A DNA stretch of 64,000 nt. It comes from Paragorgia papillata. Lineage: Eukaryota; Cnidaria; Anthozoa; Scleralcyonacea; Coralliidae. Location: positions 2,948,501 to 3,012,500 of the forward strand of contig JAWNZC010000368.1 of assembly GCA_035771165.1 (NCBI GenBank). The letters run 5' to 3'. The position numbers were made by a program, and so were the translations under genes. The notes below the pieces were generated by a model that was not told the DNA's origin, made no database searches, and saw only the letters and a list, made by a program, of their open reading frames with translations. Positions 31,318 through 42,760 of the stretch are shown here, piece after piece; the stretch's first letter is position 1; each line of letters starts with the position of its first letter.

Positions 31318-31504
31318 AACAAATAGATTCCATTTTTTTGTTGTCTGTTCAGTTATAGATGCACAGAAGACGTCACAACGTGGTAAGAACATCAGTGACC
31401 CACTCGACTGCGTCTCGTGGGCCACTTTTTTGTTCTTACCACGTTGTGACGTCATCTGTGCATCTATAACTGAACAGACAACGGCAAAATGGAATTTATT
31501 TGTT
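31318..31504. repeat. Inverted repeat with arms of about 72 bp
   Basis: GTTGTCTGTTCAGTTATAGA, TGCACAGAAGACGTCACAAC and GTGGTAAGAAC are mirrored almost exactly after a short loop. It is a foldback MITE or a potential RNA hairpin. Confidence 0.82.
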
Positions 31505-32097
31505 AAATATATACTATATAATTTTCTATTACTATATACTATAGCCGATAAAAATCGGCCGACGAAAATCGTAGAGTGTCCGGCGAGCGAAGTCTTTGTG
31601 GAGGAGAGAGGTGTCTGGTTACTTATGAACTAAAAAGCGTGCTGCGCAGGCAGTGTTGAAACAACAATCGTATAAATATAGTTAGGAGTGCAACGTTTCG
31701 AGCGAAGGCCATTCGTCGTTTCTCTCTGACGAAAGGCCTTTGCTCGAAACGTTAGACTCCTCAGGGGCCGACCATATGACTTTTGAAGGGGGGGGGGGGT
31801 GATTTCAGAAGAAAAAATCCTGCAAGGTGGTTTGGGACGGGGGGAAAAACATGCATTGAATCACAAAGAGAAAAAAATATCCTACATCAAGTTTGAGCAA
31901 AAAAAAAATTGCATCACTTTTCAAAATTATTTTTTAAAAAAGTAAACATGTATAGGATGGCGTCTCAATACATTCATCTCTTAAACGATAAACTGTATTA
32001 TAATAACTGTTATTTTGTTTGAATTTATCTATTAAATTTATCTTATATTTTTTTAGTAGTTACAGTAAGTTTGTTTTGGCTCAATGCAGTTGTTCAG

Positions 32098-32405
32098 CAG
32101 GGCCGTATCGAGGGAGTTTGAGACGCCGGTACACCGGTTTGGGCGCCCAAACCGAGGTACCCAAAAAATATAACTATGTACTACAATCTGAGCGTTTTTT
32201 CAAAAACCCTACAATAATTTAAAAATCACCCCTCAGAATGTTAAAAAACACATCTCAGAATGCAGGAAAGGGCATTTCCGAGACTCTAAATTTCAAACTT
32301 TTCCGGGGGGCATGCCCTCGGACCCCCCTAGAGGGTTCTCGCGCCTTCAGTGCTCGAATATCGTCACTGACGGGTTTGCCCAAATAATCTCTGGATATGG
32401 CACTG
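32098..32405. mobile_element. hAT-like short element
   Basis: The ends CAGGGCCGTATCGAG and CTGGATATGGCACTG are imperfectly inverted. TTCAG flanks both sides (5 bp rather than 8). The subterminal motif TTCCGGGGGGCATGCCCTCG is shared with the hAT elements at 42301, 47705 and 62851. Confidence 0.55.
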
Positions 32406-34575
32406 TTCAGAGCTACTCTCCTTTATGATTAAAATATAGAACGATGTCTAAAACGAATTAAATGCGTCCAGATCAGATGTTTTATCCATGTGCCCCACAC
32501 AAATAAAACATCTATAACTAGTGTGTGATACATGTGTCGCTTTTCAGACGCATGGAAGTTCCATGCAACGTATAAACAGGGCCTATTCAATAATAAAAGC
32601 TCTGAAGAATTGCTTATTACCCGTATCATTGGTGGATAAAAGCTAAACTAAAATTGCTATAAAAAAAAGATCTTGAAATCAATAAACCTAAAATTAAACC
32701 TTTCCTTATATCAACATGGTATAGGCCTCCTAATACTCCTATTGAACTTTTTGAAAAATTCCATGGTATTATAGATAGAATTGAGTCACTACACATTGAA
32801 TCGAACATTATCGGTGATTTCAATTGTAATGTTGCATCCGACATAATTGATAATAATACAAAGCACTTACTTGATTTATGCAAATCGTATCAATATAGCC
32901 AACTTATTCAGGAACCAACACGGATCACTAGCAGTTCTTCTACACAAATCGACCTTTTTCTCACAAATGAACCCAGTAAATTTTCGGTATCAGGAGTTAA
33001 ACATATTGGAATAAGTGATCATAGTTTAATTTATGCTTCTAGAAAACATTGCAGCCCATGCAGATCTAATCCCAAAATTATTCAAAATCGTTATTACAAA
33101 CATTTCATTATTGACAATTTTAAGCGTGATATTGATTTAGCTGCTTGGCAGTCAATAATATCAGTCACTGATCCTATTAAGGCTTGGGATCTTTGGAAAT
33201 CCACATTTCTTCGTATTGCGGACTTACATGCTCCGATTAAAAAAAGGCGAGTTAGGACTACTTGTGCACCCTGGCTAACTACTGAGATCAAACACTTAAT
33301 GTGGGAGAGAGATCGATTGAAACGAATTGCTGTAGTAACCAACGAGGAATCCGCTTGGTTTAGTTTCAAAAATCTTAAAAATCAAGTTAACTTTGAAATT
33401 AGAGAAAACAAGATCCAATATTACAACTCGTTTTTTAATGATAATCTTGGACAGTGCAAGAATACCTGGAAAGGTATTAATTCTATATTATCTAAGAATA
33501 AAAACGTTACTCATACGGAGAAGGTTTTGATTGATGATATTGAAATCAATGACCCGGTGGAGGTTAGCAATGCTTTCAATAAACACTTCACTGGTATCGG
33601 ACCAAAATTGGATGATCATATAAACTATGATCATATTCATAAACCCGATAATGAATTTGAACTCCGGGTAGTGAGCAATTTAGAAGTTTCAAAATTAGTT
33701 GATAAACTATCAACGCGTAAAGCCAATGGTCTAGATAACATTCCAGCTTGTTTATTGAAAGCAAGTGCACCAACCACGATAGGCTCGCTGACGTATATTA
33801 TTAATTTAGTAATCCACACTGGCACTATTCCACCCGACTGGAAAAGAGCTAGGGTAACTCCTATTCATAAAGAAGATTGTAAAATGGATCCCAATAATTA
33901 TAGGCCTATATCTGTGCTATCAGTGATTGCAAAAATCTTCGAAAAAGTTATTTTTGATCAAACCTACGATTTTCTAAGTAAAAATAAACTTCTTTCGGAT
34001 TCACAATCCGGTTTTAGGCCTTTGCACTCCACTTTAACAGCACTACTAGATATTACTGATAAATGGTATACCAATATGGACAATGGATTGATCAATGCTA
34101 TACTTTTCATCGATTTAAAAAAGGCATTTGATACCATTGACCATGATATTCTTTTAAATAAATTATCTCGATACGGTTTCAAAATTAAGACCATTGAAAC
34201 TTTTCCGTAACTATTTAACTGAACGTACTCAAATAACTTTTGTAAATAATATTCCGTCTGATAGCGCTGATATAACATGTGGAGTTCCTCAAGGATCTAT
34301 TTTAGGACCATTATTATTCTTACTATACATTAATGACTTACCAAATTGCAATTTGATATCTGATGGTCATCTATATGCTGATGATACTAGTTTGACATAC
34401 GCGGATAAAGACATTAATCAACTTTTCTCCGTTATGAATAATGACTTACATACACTTAAAAACTGGCTCAACATGAACAAACTCAGTTTAAACGCACTTA
34501 AAACAAAATGTATGTTCTTCGCTACTCGACACAAACTAGCTACCTTACCAAATCAACCTGATGTTGCCATCGATG

Positions 34576-35962
34576 TAACCTGAATGTCAGGCCTTTATTT
34601 GTTCCCGCCTTCCGCTAAACCCGTCAGTGCGGGCAGAGGTGCGGGCGAGCGAGAAGGCGAGAAAAACAAAGGCCTGAGGAAACTCTTAACAAAACTGTGG
34701 GGACTCCGTCCATCTCATGGACGGGAGCTTTGATTGGCCGACTAATTGAAGTTAGGATTTTGATTGGTTCATTCAGATAACAACTTGCCTGAAGGTGCAC
34801 CGTCAAGGTGCACACCGTGACAAGGTCATCGCCATTTCTCGAATGTGTTTATCGTGTACGTTTCTGTGACCTGCAATTCATGCATTTAATCATTTATCAT
34901 GTCGGAAAATCAAACCATAGAAGGATTTTTCGAAACCGCTTTGTTAAATTTATTGACACATTTCGCCTTTCGGCTATGAGTCTTTGAAACCAGAACAAAC
35001 GACGTGCATTCGAAAGCTCGCTGTTGACAGCCAAGATGTCTTTGCTGTTTTGCCCACTGGTTTTGGTAAAAGTCTGATATATCAGATATTGCCATTTGTG
35101 TTCTCTGAACTTCATCGACTTCAACATGGCACGGTGAGGAATTTCGTTGTAGCAGGTGGAGACCTTGCGAAAAGCAGTCTACTTGGGTCCTTCGTTCGAT
35201 CAGGGACGATGGCTACTGAAGGCGAAGCCGATGCGAAAGTTCAAGTTGTTTAATATGGCAGTGCTGAACAATGGTTGTCAGAAATTAAAGCATCGACCCG
35301 TAAGTTACAAAACGGGAATCTCGGAACAGTTAGTCGCTATGTGGATGACTGAGTTTATACGGTTGAGACGTGTTTATAATTATGTATCAACCTGCATTCT
35401 AAAATTTAAATTCTAAAACTGTATAAAATAATTCCCAAACGTTAACTATTGCGTTTGTTTTTAATATAAAACATCAATATCCAGTCGATCCTTTTCTCCA
35501 ACGTTCTCGCCTGTGCTTAGTCGAAACTATATATCAAGGCGGCTATCAAATCGTGTTTATCTTTTATTAACTCTCAAATTGTCAAATTTCTCGGTTTCTT
35601 ATCGTATTTTCCAATTCTTCGACTTCTTCTCTAGATCGGGTCTAGATACCATGGACAAACGCCTTCAATTCGAGCTCGTGTATTTATTGCAATTCTACCT
35701 AGACTAGTCTGAACTAAAACCAGACGCGGAGAAAGACTATATATTTCTGTGGGATGAAATCAAAACATACGCTTTGTTCTTTTGACAACGCATATCAATC
35801 ATACTCGTTCATGTTTAAAAATAGCAAAGTGGGCGGAAGACAGTTTTGTTAAGAGTTTCCTCAGGCCTTTGTTTTTCTCGCCTTCTCGCTCGCCCGCACC
35901 TCTGCCCGCACTGACGGGTTTAGCGGAAGGCGGGAACAAATAAAGGCCTGACATTCAGGTTA
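34576..35962. mobile_element. TIR element with RecQ-helicase fragment, 9-bp target duplication
   Basis: The termini TAACCTGAATGTCAGG and CCTGACATTCAGGTTA are perfect inverted repeats, and the arms pair for over 100 bp (TTTGTTCCCGCCTTCCGC; GTGCGGGCAGAGGTGCGGGC). CCATCGATG is duplicated at 34567-34575 and 35963-35971. Removing one copy and the element restores the LINE frame. The 9-bp duplication fits Mutator-like transposons. The length is 1387 bp. Confidence 0.9.
34899..35253 (+). pseudogene. RecQ-like helicase fragment
   Basis: An ATG at 34899 opens a short N-terminal piece (MSENQTIEGFF). After a frame change, ESLKPEQTTCIRKLAVDSQD and then VFAVLPTGFGKSLIYQILPF appear: the Q motif and Walker A (motif I) of the RecQ family of ATP-dependent 3'-5' DNA helicases. 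Nothing matching motifs II to VI follows before the stop at 35253. It is carried inside a TIR element. Confidence 0.72.
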
Positions 35963-37352
35963 CCATCGATGGCAATCAAATTGAACGAGTAAAGACGTAT
36001 AAATGTTTAGGTTTGGAGCTTGATGAGTGTTTGATGTGGGATGATCATATTTCGAAGATTACTTCAAAAGTGGCCAAAGTAATTGGAGTACTAAGGAGAT
36101 TAAAATCATTTCTCCCACGTCCAATCCTAATCTTAATCTATAAATCCTTAATTCAACCACATTTCGACTATTGTAGCAGTGTCTGGGGTAACTTAGGTAA
36201 AGGTCTGGAACAAAAACTCCAACGACTACAAAATCGGGCCGCTCGTATTATCAATGGATCTGATTATAGTGTTCGGTCACATGAAATTCTGACCGAATTA
36301 AATTGGCCCAATCTAGAAGAAAGACGGTCTCAGCAATTCAGAACGCTCATGTATAAAACAATCAATAAAATGGTACCAGAATATCTTTCTAATAAATTTA
36401 CTTCGGTTAATTCGGTTCATAGTCATAATTTACGAGGTTCAGATTCTAAACTATTTGTTCCGAGACCTTTAACTGAGGCACTCAAGAAAAGCTTTACATA
36501 TCGAGGAACTGTTTTGTGGAATAGCTTACCTGTGGAGGCAATTAATGCTAAATCAATTGCTGAATATAAATCATTTATTTAATATTACTAACCTTAACGT
36601 GAATGTGTATAATATTTTTAATTAGTTATGTATTATTTTTATTAGTTATCTTGTATTAGTTAGTTAGTTTATACACGGCTCCAGGGAAGAGCACATTATG
36701 TGAATTGGACTCCGTGTTCTAAATAAAGTCTTAATAATAATAAATAATAAAAATCTTGCCGAAGCTAAAATGGTGGAAAAAATTTCACACATAGTTGCGT
36801 CCTGGGAAAAAAATATTCTTCAGCAATATGGGTACCGAAAAAAAATTCATGCCCAAACAAGATCACCCAACCCTAGTATATTTATGAAGTAACCGGAAGT
36901 AAATGGACGACAACACGCGACCTGATTGGCTACTGAGCCAAACTAGCGTGTTTCCTGCATTTTAAAGACCATTTTGAATTTTTCACCGCCACAATGAAAC
37001 CAGGATACTTGGACGAGGTTTTTTGGGTTTTTTTAATGAATTTTCAGTTGTTTTAATCACAAGAAAAAGTCAGGAGTACCTGGATATGGATCTAGTTAAG
37101 CTATTAACACAACAAAACGTTTTCACTGCAACGTTGAAGGCATTTTTATCGCTACAATCGGCAAGGTGCTCGAAGGCACGTGTGGTCGTCGCTGTGGTAT
37201 AACAAGCTCGTCTTGAGACAGGTATTGTGTAGTTTTCTTACCTTTATTAACGAGTTAAAGACATTGTTTAATCTAAGAAGTAAATAACTTAGTCGTTGGG
37301 TGATTGTTGAGTTTTTAGGGCAGTTGAAAAGCTTGCAAATTATGCGGGTCAA

Positions 37353-37798
37353 TTGAAAAATGCAATTAAAATAAACTCTTGAGATTTTATTTATGAGTGT
37401 GTGTAAAATTTATTCATACAGCAACTTGTTTATTTTGCAGAGATAATTGAGGTCTTAAGAGTTAGATGAACACCGGTTTTCATCTAATTTTACTTCAATC
37501 AGATGATTGAATGAACTATTGTAATTGCTGATTATCTCATGAATTATTAATGAGTTTGAAATAATCTCAAACTCATTAGTAATTCATGCCATAATCAGCC
37601 AATTACAATAGTTCATTCAATCACCTGATTGAAGATGGATACTCCAGTAAAACCCAAGATATTAGATGAAAACTGGTGTTCATCTAATTCTTAAGATCTT
37701 AATTATCTATGCAAAATAAACAAGTTGCTGTATGAATAAATTTTACACACACTCATGAGTAAAATCTCATGAGGGTTTATTTTAATTGCATTTTTCAA
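37353..37798. repeat. Large palindrome, arms of about 210 bp
   Basis: The left arm (TGCAATTAAAATAAACTC, ATTTATTCATACAGCAACTTG) is mirrored by the right (CAAGTTGCTGTATGAATAAAT, GGTTTATTTTAATTGCA) around a centre near 37575. There are scattered mismatches. It is a foldback element. The whole of 36760-37350 before it shows no gene that I recognise. Confidence 0.85.
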
Positions 37799-37822
37799 AT
37801 GAAATTGCTTGATTGAGATGCC

Positions 37823-38169
37823 ATATATCAACAACTTGTTTATCGTGTTTCATCAGGGGAATCCAAACACTCGAAAACAATAAAACCACCAGCCTTTAGG
37901 CTTTGGCCTCGTGCTTTCATCATGTTTTCTCGTGTTTGGATCCCCTGATGAAACACTCAAACTCGTTGTTGATATATTATAACTTATTTCACAGCGATGA
38001 TGGAAGTTGCTGGTAATTATATAGAGAATAATACATGGATGTGCGGAAATATAAAATTTATTTCGAGTGTTGACCAGGATATCTCACGAGTGAGCGAAGC
38101 GAACGAGTGACATATCCTGGTCAACATGAGAAATAAATTTCATATTTCCAAGCATCCATGTATTGTTCT
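37823..38169. repeat. Two further adjacent foldback repeats
   Basis: 37823-37977 pairs ATATCAACAACTTGTTT, GTTTCATCAGGGGA with TCCCCTGATGAAACAC and CGTTGTTGATAT. 38024-38169 pairs GAATAATACATGGATG and TTGACCAGGATAT with ATATCCTGGTCAA and CATCCATGTATT. Three foldbacks therefore stand in a row with the one at 37353. Confidence 0.8.
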
Positions 38170-38375
38170 GTTTATTATATAAAAAAATTGTCCTATTGCC
38201 TTGCAAAAATGCATTAAACTATAATGCTGATTCAGCGATAATCGCACATGTGAGATTATCACTTTTATTAGTGGCGGAAAAATCAATAAAACACTCTATT
38301 TTATATAATAAAGTTGTATATTTTTTTTTACTTAAACATTTCGGAATACAAACATTTTCTCCAAGAGCAAAGCTT

Positions 38376-38405
38376 GTATTATTATTATTGTTGTTATTAT
38401 TATTA

Positions 38406-38470
<65 letters not shown>
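38376..38470. repeat. (ATT)n microsatellite
   Basis: ATT units with a few GTT interruptions. ACTTATTTCACAGC and GATGGAA sequences lie both before the preceding foldback (37981) and after this run (38479), so the segment between may be an insertion with a long flanking duplication. Confidence 0.9.
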
Positions 38471-38472
<2 letters not shown>

Positions 38473-38779
38473 AATTAAAACTTATTTCACAGCCATGATG
38501 GAAATTGCTCGTAATTATAGTCCTATTAATTATTACAGTACCTAGACAGCAATATTATAGTCACCTCAGATTTCAAGGACTCTGCTTAGGATTCTTGCTG
38601 ATCCAAGTTCAAGTATTGTCTTCTGTAATTAACTCTAATTTGATTCCTGAGTTGATCGTACATAGCAGTGGTAGCTAGATTATCTGTGGGGCAAAGATGG
38701 CATTTGCCCTCATTTTCTTTCATTAATTGTAAACTGCACTATGATATTCAGTTACTGATGCTACATAGATATCACAAGT

Positions 38780-39290
38780 AGTGCCCTCCCCCCCAAGTAG
38801 TGACCCTCCTCCAAAGTAGTCCCCCCCCCCCAAGTAATGGCCCTCCTCCAAAGTAGTGGCCCTCCAATAGTAGCGACCCCTGAACGTAGTGGCCCCCAAA
38901 ACTAGTGGCTTCGCAAAAATAGTGGGCCCCCAAAACTAGTGGCTTCGCAAAAATAGTGGGCCCCCAAAACTAGTGGCTTTCGAAAGTAGTGGCCCCTGAA
39001 AGTAACAGCCCCCCAAAACTTAAGCATCCTCTGAAAGTAGTGGCCCCTTGAAAATAGCACCTCCTTGAAAATAGCACCTCCCCGAAACTAGTGCCCCCTG
39101 AAAGTAGTAGCTCCTGAAAATAGCAGCCCTCGAAAATAGCAGCTCCCGAAAATAGCTGTTCTTGAAAGTAGTACGTCCCCCCCCCAAAAAAAAAAAAAAT
39201 AGGGGCCCCTGAAACTAGTGCCCCCTCGAAAATAGCCGCTCCTTGAAAGTAGTGGTCCTCCAGAAAGTAGCAGCCCACCAGGAGTAGCTC
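38780..39290. repeat. Degenerate minisatellite, AAGTAGTGGCCCC type
   Basis: Units of about 15-18 bp on the pattern (A)AAGTAGTGGCCCCTGA or AAAATAGCAGCCCC repeat about 30 times with strong variation. Low-complexity frames on the minus strand are artefacts. Confidence 0.8.
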
Positions 39291-39750
39291 CAGTATTATG
39301 ATGGCCCTAAAATATTTTTGGCCCCTAAAGGGTTAATCTGCTACTGGTACATACTGTAGATATGTACTTCTCTAATCTCCTAGGAATAGTTCCTCATGCA
39401 CCAATAATAACTGAAAACAATTTTCACTTTTTTAAACTTCCATAAAGCCCTAATCAAACGAGAACGCAAGTCATCGCAAGTTGGCAGTCAGAATTTCTGT
39501 GGCGGTCGTTTGAACACCCAAATTAACAAAATAAAGGTTTCATGAGTGTTTTAAACAAGTTTTAACTTTGTCACGGTACATGATATTTTCGAGAAACTAT
39601 TCAGAGCGGCTGGCTGAGATAGCGTGACTTCTATTTAAAGTGCCCCTAACCCAAAAAAATTTTATAGTTTAGATTAAAAGCACCTTTAAGATTATGAAGA
39701 ATGGCGTTGAAAGTTCAACGATATCGATTTTTGTTTTTAAGTTATCAGGG

Positions 39751-40582
39751 TTTTTGTAATATGCAAATAAGGCATGTAATGACGTGAGATATTAAGGAAA
39801 GCAGAATTGCGGAAGATTTTATATCGTGTATATCTTCAAACTTATTCATCGAAATTTCTCAAAACTTTGCACATGAGAAAGATAATGTGAGTTATTTAGC
39901 CGTCATGGCAACCGATTTGTTTCCAGACCTCTAAATTCAGGCTCAAAAAATCTTTGTTTTCTGCCATAGAGTTTACTACAACTTCAGACTTTAGTATAAG
40001 ATTAGTTAAGTTTGTAGAATCTTCCTCCAATATACCCTGCGAGCAGAGCCTTCTTTTCCTTATTTCTTCGCTGAGAGAGAGGAAGAAAAGTAGGCTCTGC
40101 TGTATTCGTGACTGGTTTCTATTGCGCATGCATGTCAGTTGCTTGGTTACAATCTCGAACCCAGTCCCAATCAGAGCAGAAAACAAAGCGAGAACCGGTT
40201 AAACGGGTTTAAACGGGTTACTTCGTCCTAAATCTTGGACGAAGCCAAACACGAATACAGCAGAGCCTACTTTTCTTCCTCTCTCTCAGCGAAGAAATAA
40301 AGAAAAGAAGGCTCTGCTCGCAGGGTACCTCCAATATTAGATCAGCACCTGAGAGAAAACAAATAGTTTGGGTTTTTTAATTAAGAGGCCTGGAAACTAA
40401 TCGGTTACCATGACGACTATATAACTTGAACTGTCTTTTTCAGTTTAGTAGTCTGTAAATACATGCAAAGTTTGGAGAAATTTTGATAAATATTTTTGAA
40501 GATATACTCGAAAATAAATCTTCGACAATTCTGCTTTCCTTATCTTGCGTCATCACATACGTTATTTGTATATTACAAAAAT
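39751..40582. mobile_element. Foldback element interrupted by a younger TIR element
   Basis: The outer arms (TTTTTGTAATATGCAAATAA, GAAAGCAGAATTG) reappear inverted at the right (CAATTCTGCTTTCC, TTATTTGTATATTACAAAAA). The left arm continues TTTCCAGACCTCTAAATT and the right AATTAAGAGGCCTGGAAA. The centre is occupied by the element at 40033-40327. Confidence 0.75.
40033..40327. mobile_element. MITE with TACCCTGCGAGC termini, 9-bp target duplication
   Basis: TACCCTGCGAGCAGAGCC and GGCTCTGCTCGCAGGGTA are perfect inverted ends, and the arms pair for about 75 bp. CCTCCAATA is duplicated at 40024-40032 and 40328-40336. A diverged relative lies at 55032-55325. The 9-bp duplication points to the Mutator-like group. 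Confidence 0.88.
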
Positions 40583-40711
40583 AGGTACGCATTGCGTACA
40601 TGCGGATACTGGTTAGTTAGTTGAGTCTTCATTTCTTTAATAACTTAACAATAATGCTTATTTCTAGCCTTTAACCAAACTCCAACCCAATCCCTAACCT
40701 AAGCCCCAACC

Positions 40712-41512
40712 CTGCCTCCTCCACAGGCCCTATTGCATCATGGACAGGTCACACACGCCGAATTTAGGGCCTGCAAGATCCTGTAAAAAATTTGGCAAAA
40801 CTTGGCACGGAATAAATTTGCATAATTAACTACCATTGTTAATAGCCATGGCTATATCCGAAGATTTTGAAGGCCATTGAAGACTTATGACATACGAATA
40901 CTAGCTTTAAAATGAAGGAATTGTTGAAGAAAGCAATTACGGTTGAACTTTGTCAACTTTCGGCCGGAATAATCAACGAAAATACACTTTAGTCTACCCA
41001 GAGACTCTTTGGTTTATACTTTTTCGGTTTCCACAACAACTGAAACTTGAATTACGCTACACTATAGCCTACAATTTAACAAAATTAAATCTCATTAACT
41101 CTTGGTCAGTTGACAGTCTTCGATAGCTAAATAAAGCAAAAAACAATACGAAAACCTGTTACTTTCCTGACCGTCGAATTTGCTTTTGTTCGGCAGATAT
41201 TTCCCCCTTCAATTCCTTTTTGTCGCTAAAATTATTGGCAGAAGGTCGGTAATTCTAAAACATATTGGTTTCTTCATTGTCATGATCTGTAATAAAGTTA
41301 AGACTGAATTTCCTGGTGGGTCACAGTGTTGAAAGAACTTGGACGTACGTTTGTCGAACAGCGGCCGGAAAAAATTTGCAGGTCCTCTCAAAACTATCGC
41401 CTCTAGGGCCTAGTCTCGCTGTGCATAATGGGATCAGTCACCATTTTGTTTACAGGATCTGGCAGGCCCTCTCAACCTGTCCATGATGCAATAGGGCCTG
41501 TGGAGGAGGCAG
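40712..41512. mobile_element. TIR element with CTGCCTCCTCCACAGG termini, 9-bp target duplication
   Basis: The ends CTGCCTCCTCCACAGGCCCT and AGGGCCTGTGGAGGAGGCAG are exact inverted repeats, extending to about 40 bp. GCCCCAACC is duplicated at 40703-40711 and 41513-41521. The 801-bp body has no transposase that I could see. Confidence 0.9.
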
Positions 41513-41526
41513 GCCCCAACCCTAAT

Positions 41527-42000
41527 CTTAAAACATAGGTAGCCCAGGACTGTTTGGCGTCTTGTTTTTTGTTTGATAACATCAAGATATTTTGAGGTTT
41601 TATCCTTTAAAATGCGACGTTTTGCGATCGATCAACATACACTTCTCGGTAAATTCAGCATGAAGTACTAAAGCACATTTGTAAAGCATGTAAGCGCATT
41701 TAGTTGTGAAATATTTCTAAAGTGTTGCATTTAATAAGTGAGTTAACAGTGGTAAGGTAAGCCTGGTGTGATACCACGGTTTAATAAGTCACTTAAATGC
41801 AACGTTTTAGAAATATTTCACAACTAAATGCGCTTACATGCTTTACAAATGTGCTTTAGTACTTCATGCTGAATTTACCGAGAAGTGTATGTTGATCGTT
41901 CGCAAAACGTCGCATTTTAGAGGATAAAACCTCAAAATATCTTGATGTTATCAAACAAAAAACAAGACGCCAAGCAGTACTGGGCTACTTATGCTTAAAA
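41527..42000. repeat. Large palindrome, arms of about 215 bp
   Basis: AGCCCAGGACTG and GGCGTCTTGTTTTTTGTTTG at the left are mirrored by CAAACAAAAAACAAGACGCC and CAGTACTGGGCT at the right. Arms match almost base for base to a loop of about 30 bp near 41770. Confidence 0.88.
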
Positions 42001-42760
42001 TGATAATTTTAGGTAAATTGGGAAAAACAGGAAACGAGATCGCTTATCGCATTGTTAAAAGAATATGATAATATATATCGCTTTCGTTCTAATGACCTAA
42101 TCTTTACTACGTTTCTCTCTGACGAAGGGCCTTCGCTCGAAACGTTAGATTCCTACGTTCTCTGTTTCGGCAGTATATCTAACCTAAGTTACTATAATCT
42201 TTACTATGTTAGACTCTGGTAACACACGCATGATTTGTCTCAACAATGATCAACGCGCTTTTTGAATAAGTATTGTATACGCCTAGATGTATAACTCAAG
42301 CAGGGGCGTGGCGACTAGGGGTGTGTGCGGGGGTGCGACCCCCCCCCCCCCCCCCCCCCACACACACACACAATAATTCTAAATATCAAATAGTTGGTCA
42401 AACGAGGAAAACGAAGAATTAGCATTGCCTAGATTACCACTGTAATTGTAGTAAACATGTTTTCCGCTTTATTGGTTACTTTTAGATTAACATTCAGAAC
42501 ACTTTCAGAGTTTCAGTGACTTTTCAGGCCCGTCGGAGGGCTGGGCAAGCCCTCATTTTTATGCAAAATTTGAACTATGCCTGCCGCAAAATGAGCTGAA
42601 AGCATTCGCTTAAATTGCAGGAAATGGGGTTTCCGAGGTTCGATTCTACATTTCAAAAATTTCCGGGGGGCGTACCCCCGTACCCCCTAGAAAAAGCACA
42701 AGCAACACATTTAAAGATCAGATTTCTAGTTATCGAGAAATACATAAGTCTAGGTACAAC

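Larger units (their letters stand above)
32663..36750 (+). mobile_element. 5'-truncated CR1/L2-like LINE, split by a TIR element
   Basis: An endonuclease-RT frame is open from 32663 to 34210. It holds the endonuclease end (IGDFNCNV, GISDHSLIYA) and RT blocks (NNYRPISVLSVIAKIFEK, FIDLKKAFDTIDHD). A frameshift moves the rest to 34194-34583 (GVPQGSILGPLLFLLYINDL, YADD). The element at 34576-35962 breaks it. The C-terminal part resumes at 35972-36582 (HFDYCSSVWGN, LQRLQNRAARII). The 3' end runs into an AATAAT-rich tail near 36750. It cannot move itself. Confidence 0.85.

Noticed and set aside
31690..31756. Rho-independent terminator-like hairpin (GAGCGAAGGCC...GGCCTTTGCTCG)
   Set aside because: Bacterial terminators do not apply here. 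A related sequence at about 42112-42152 (CTGACGAAGGGCCTTCGCTC) shows it is a dispersed repeat.
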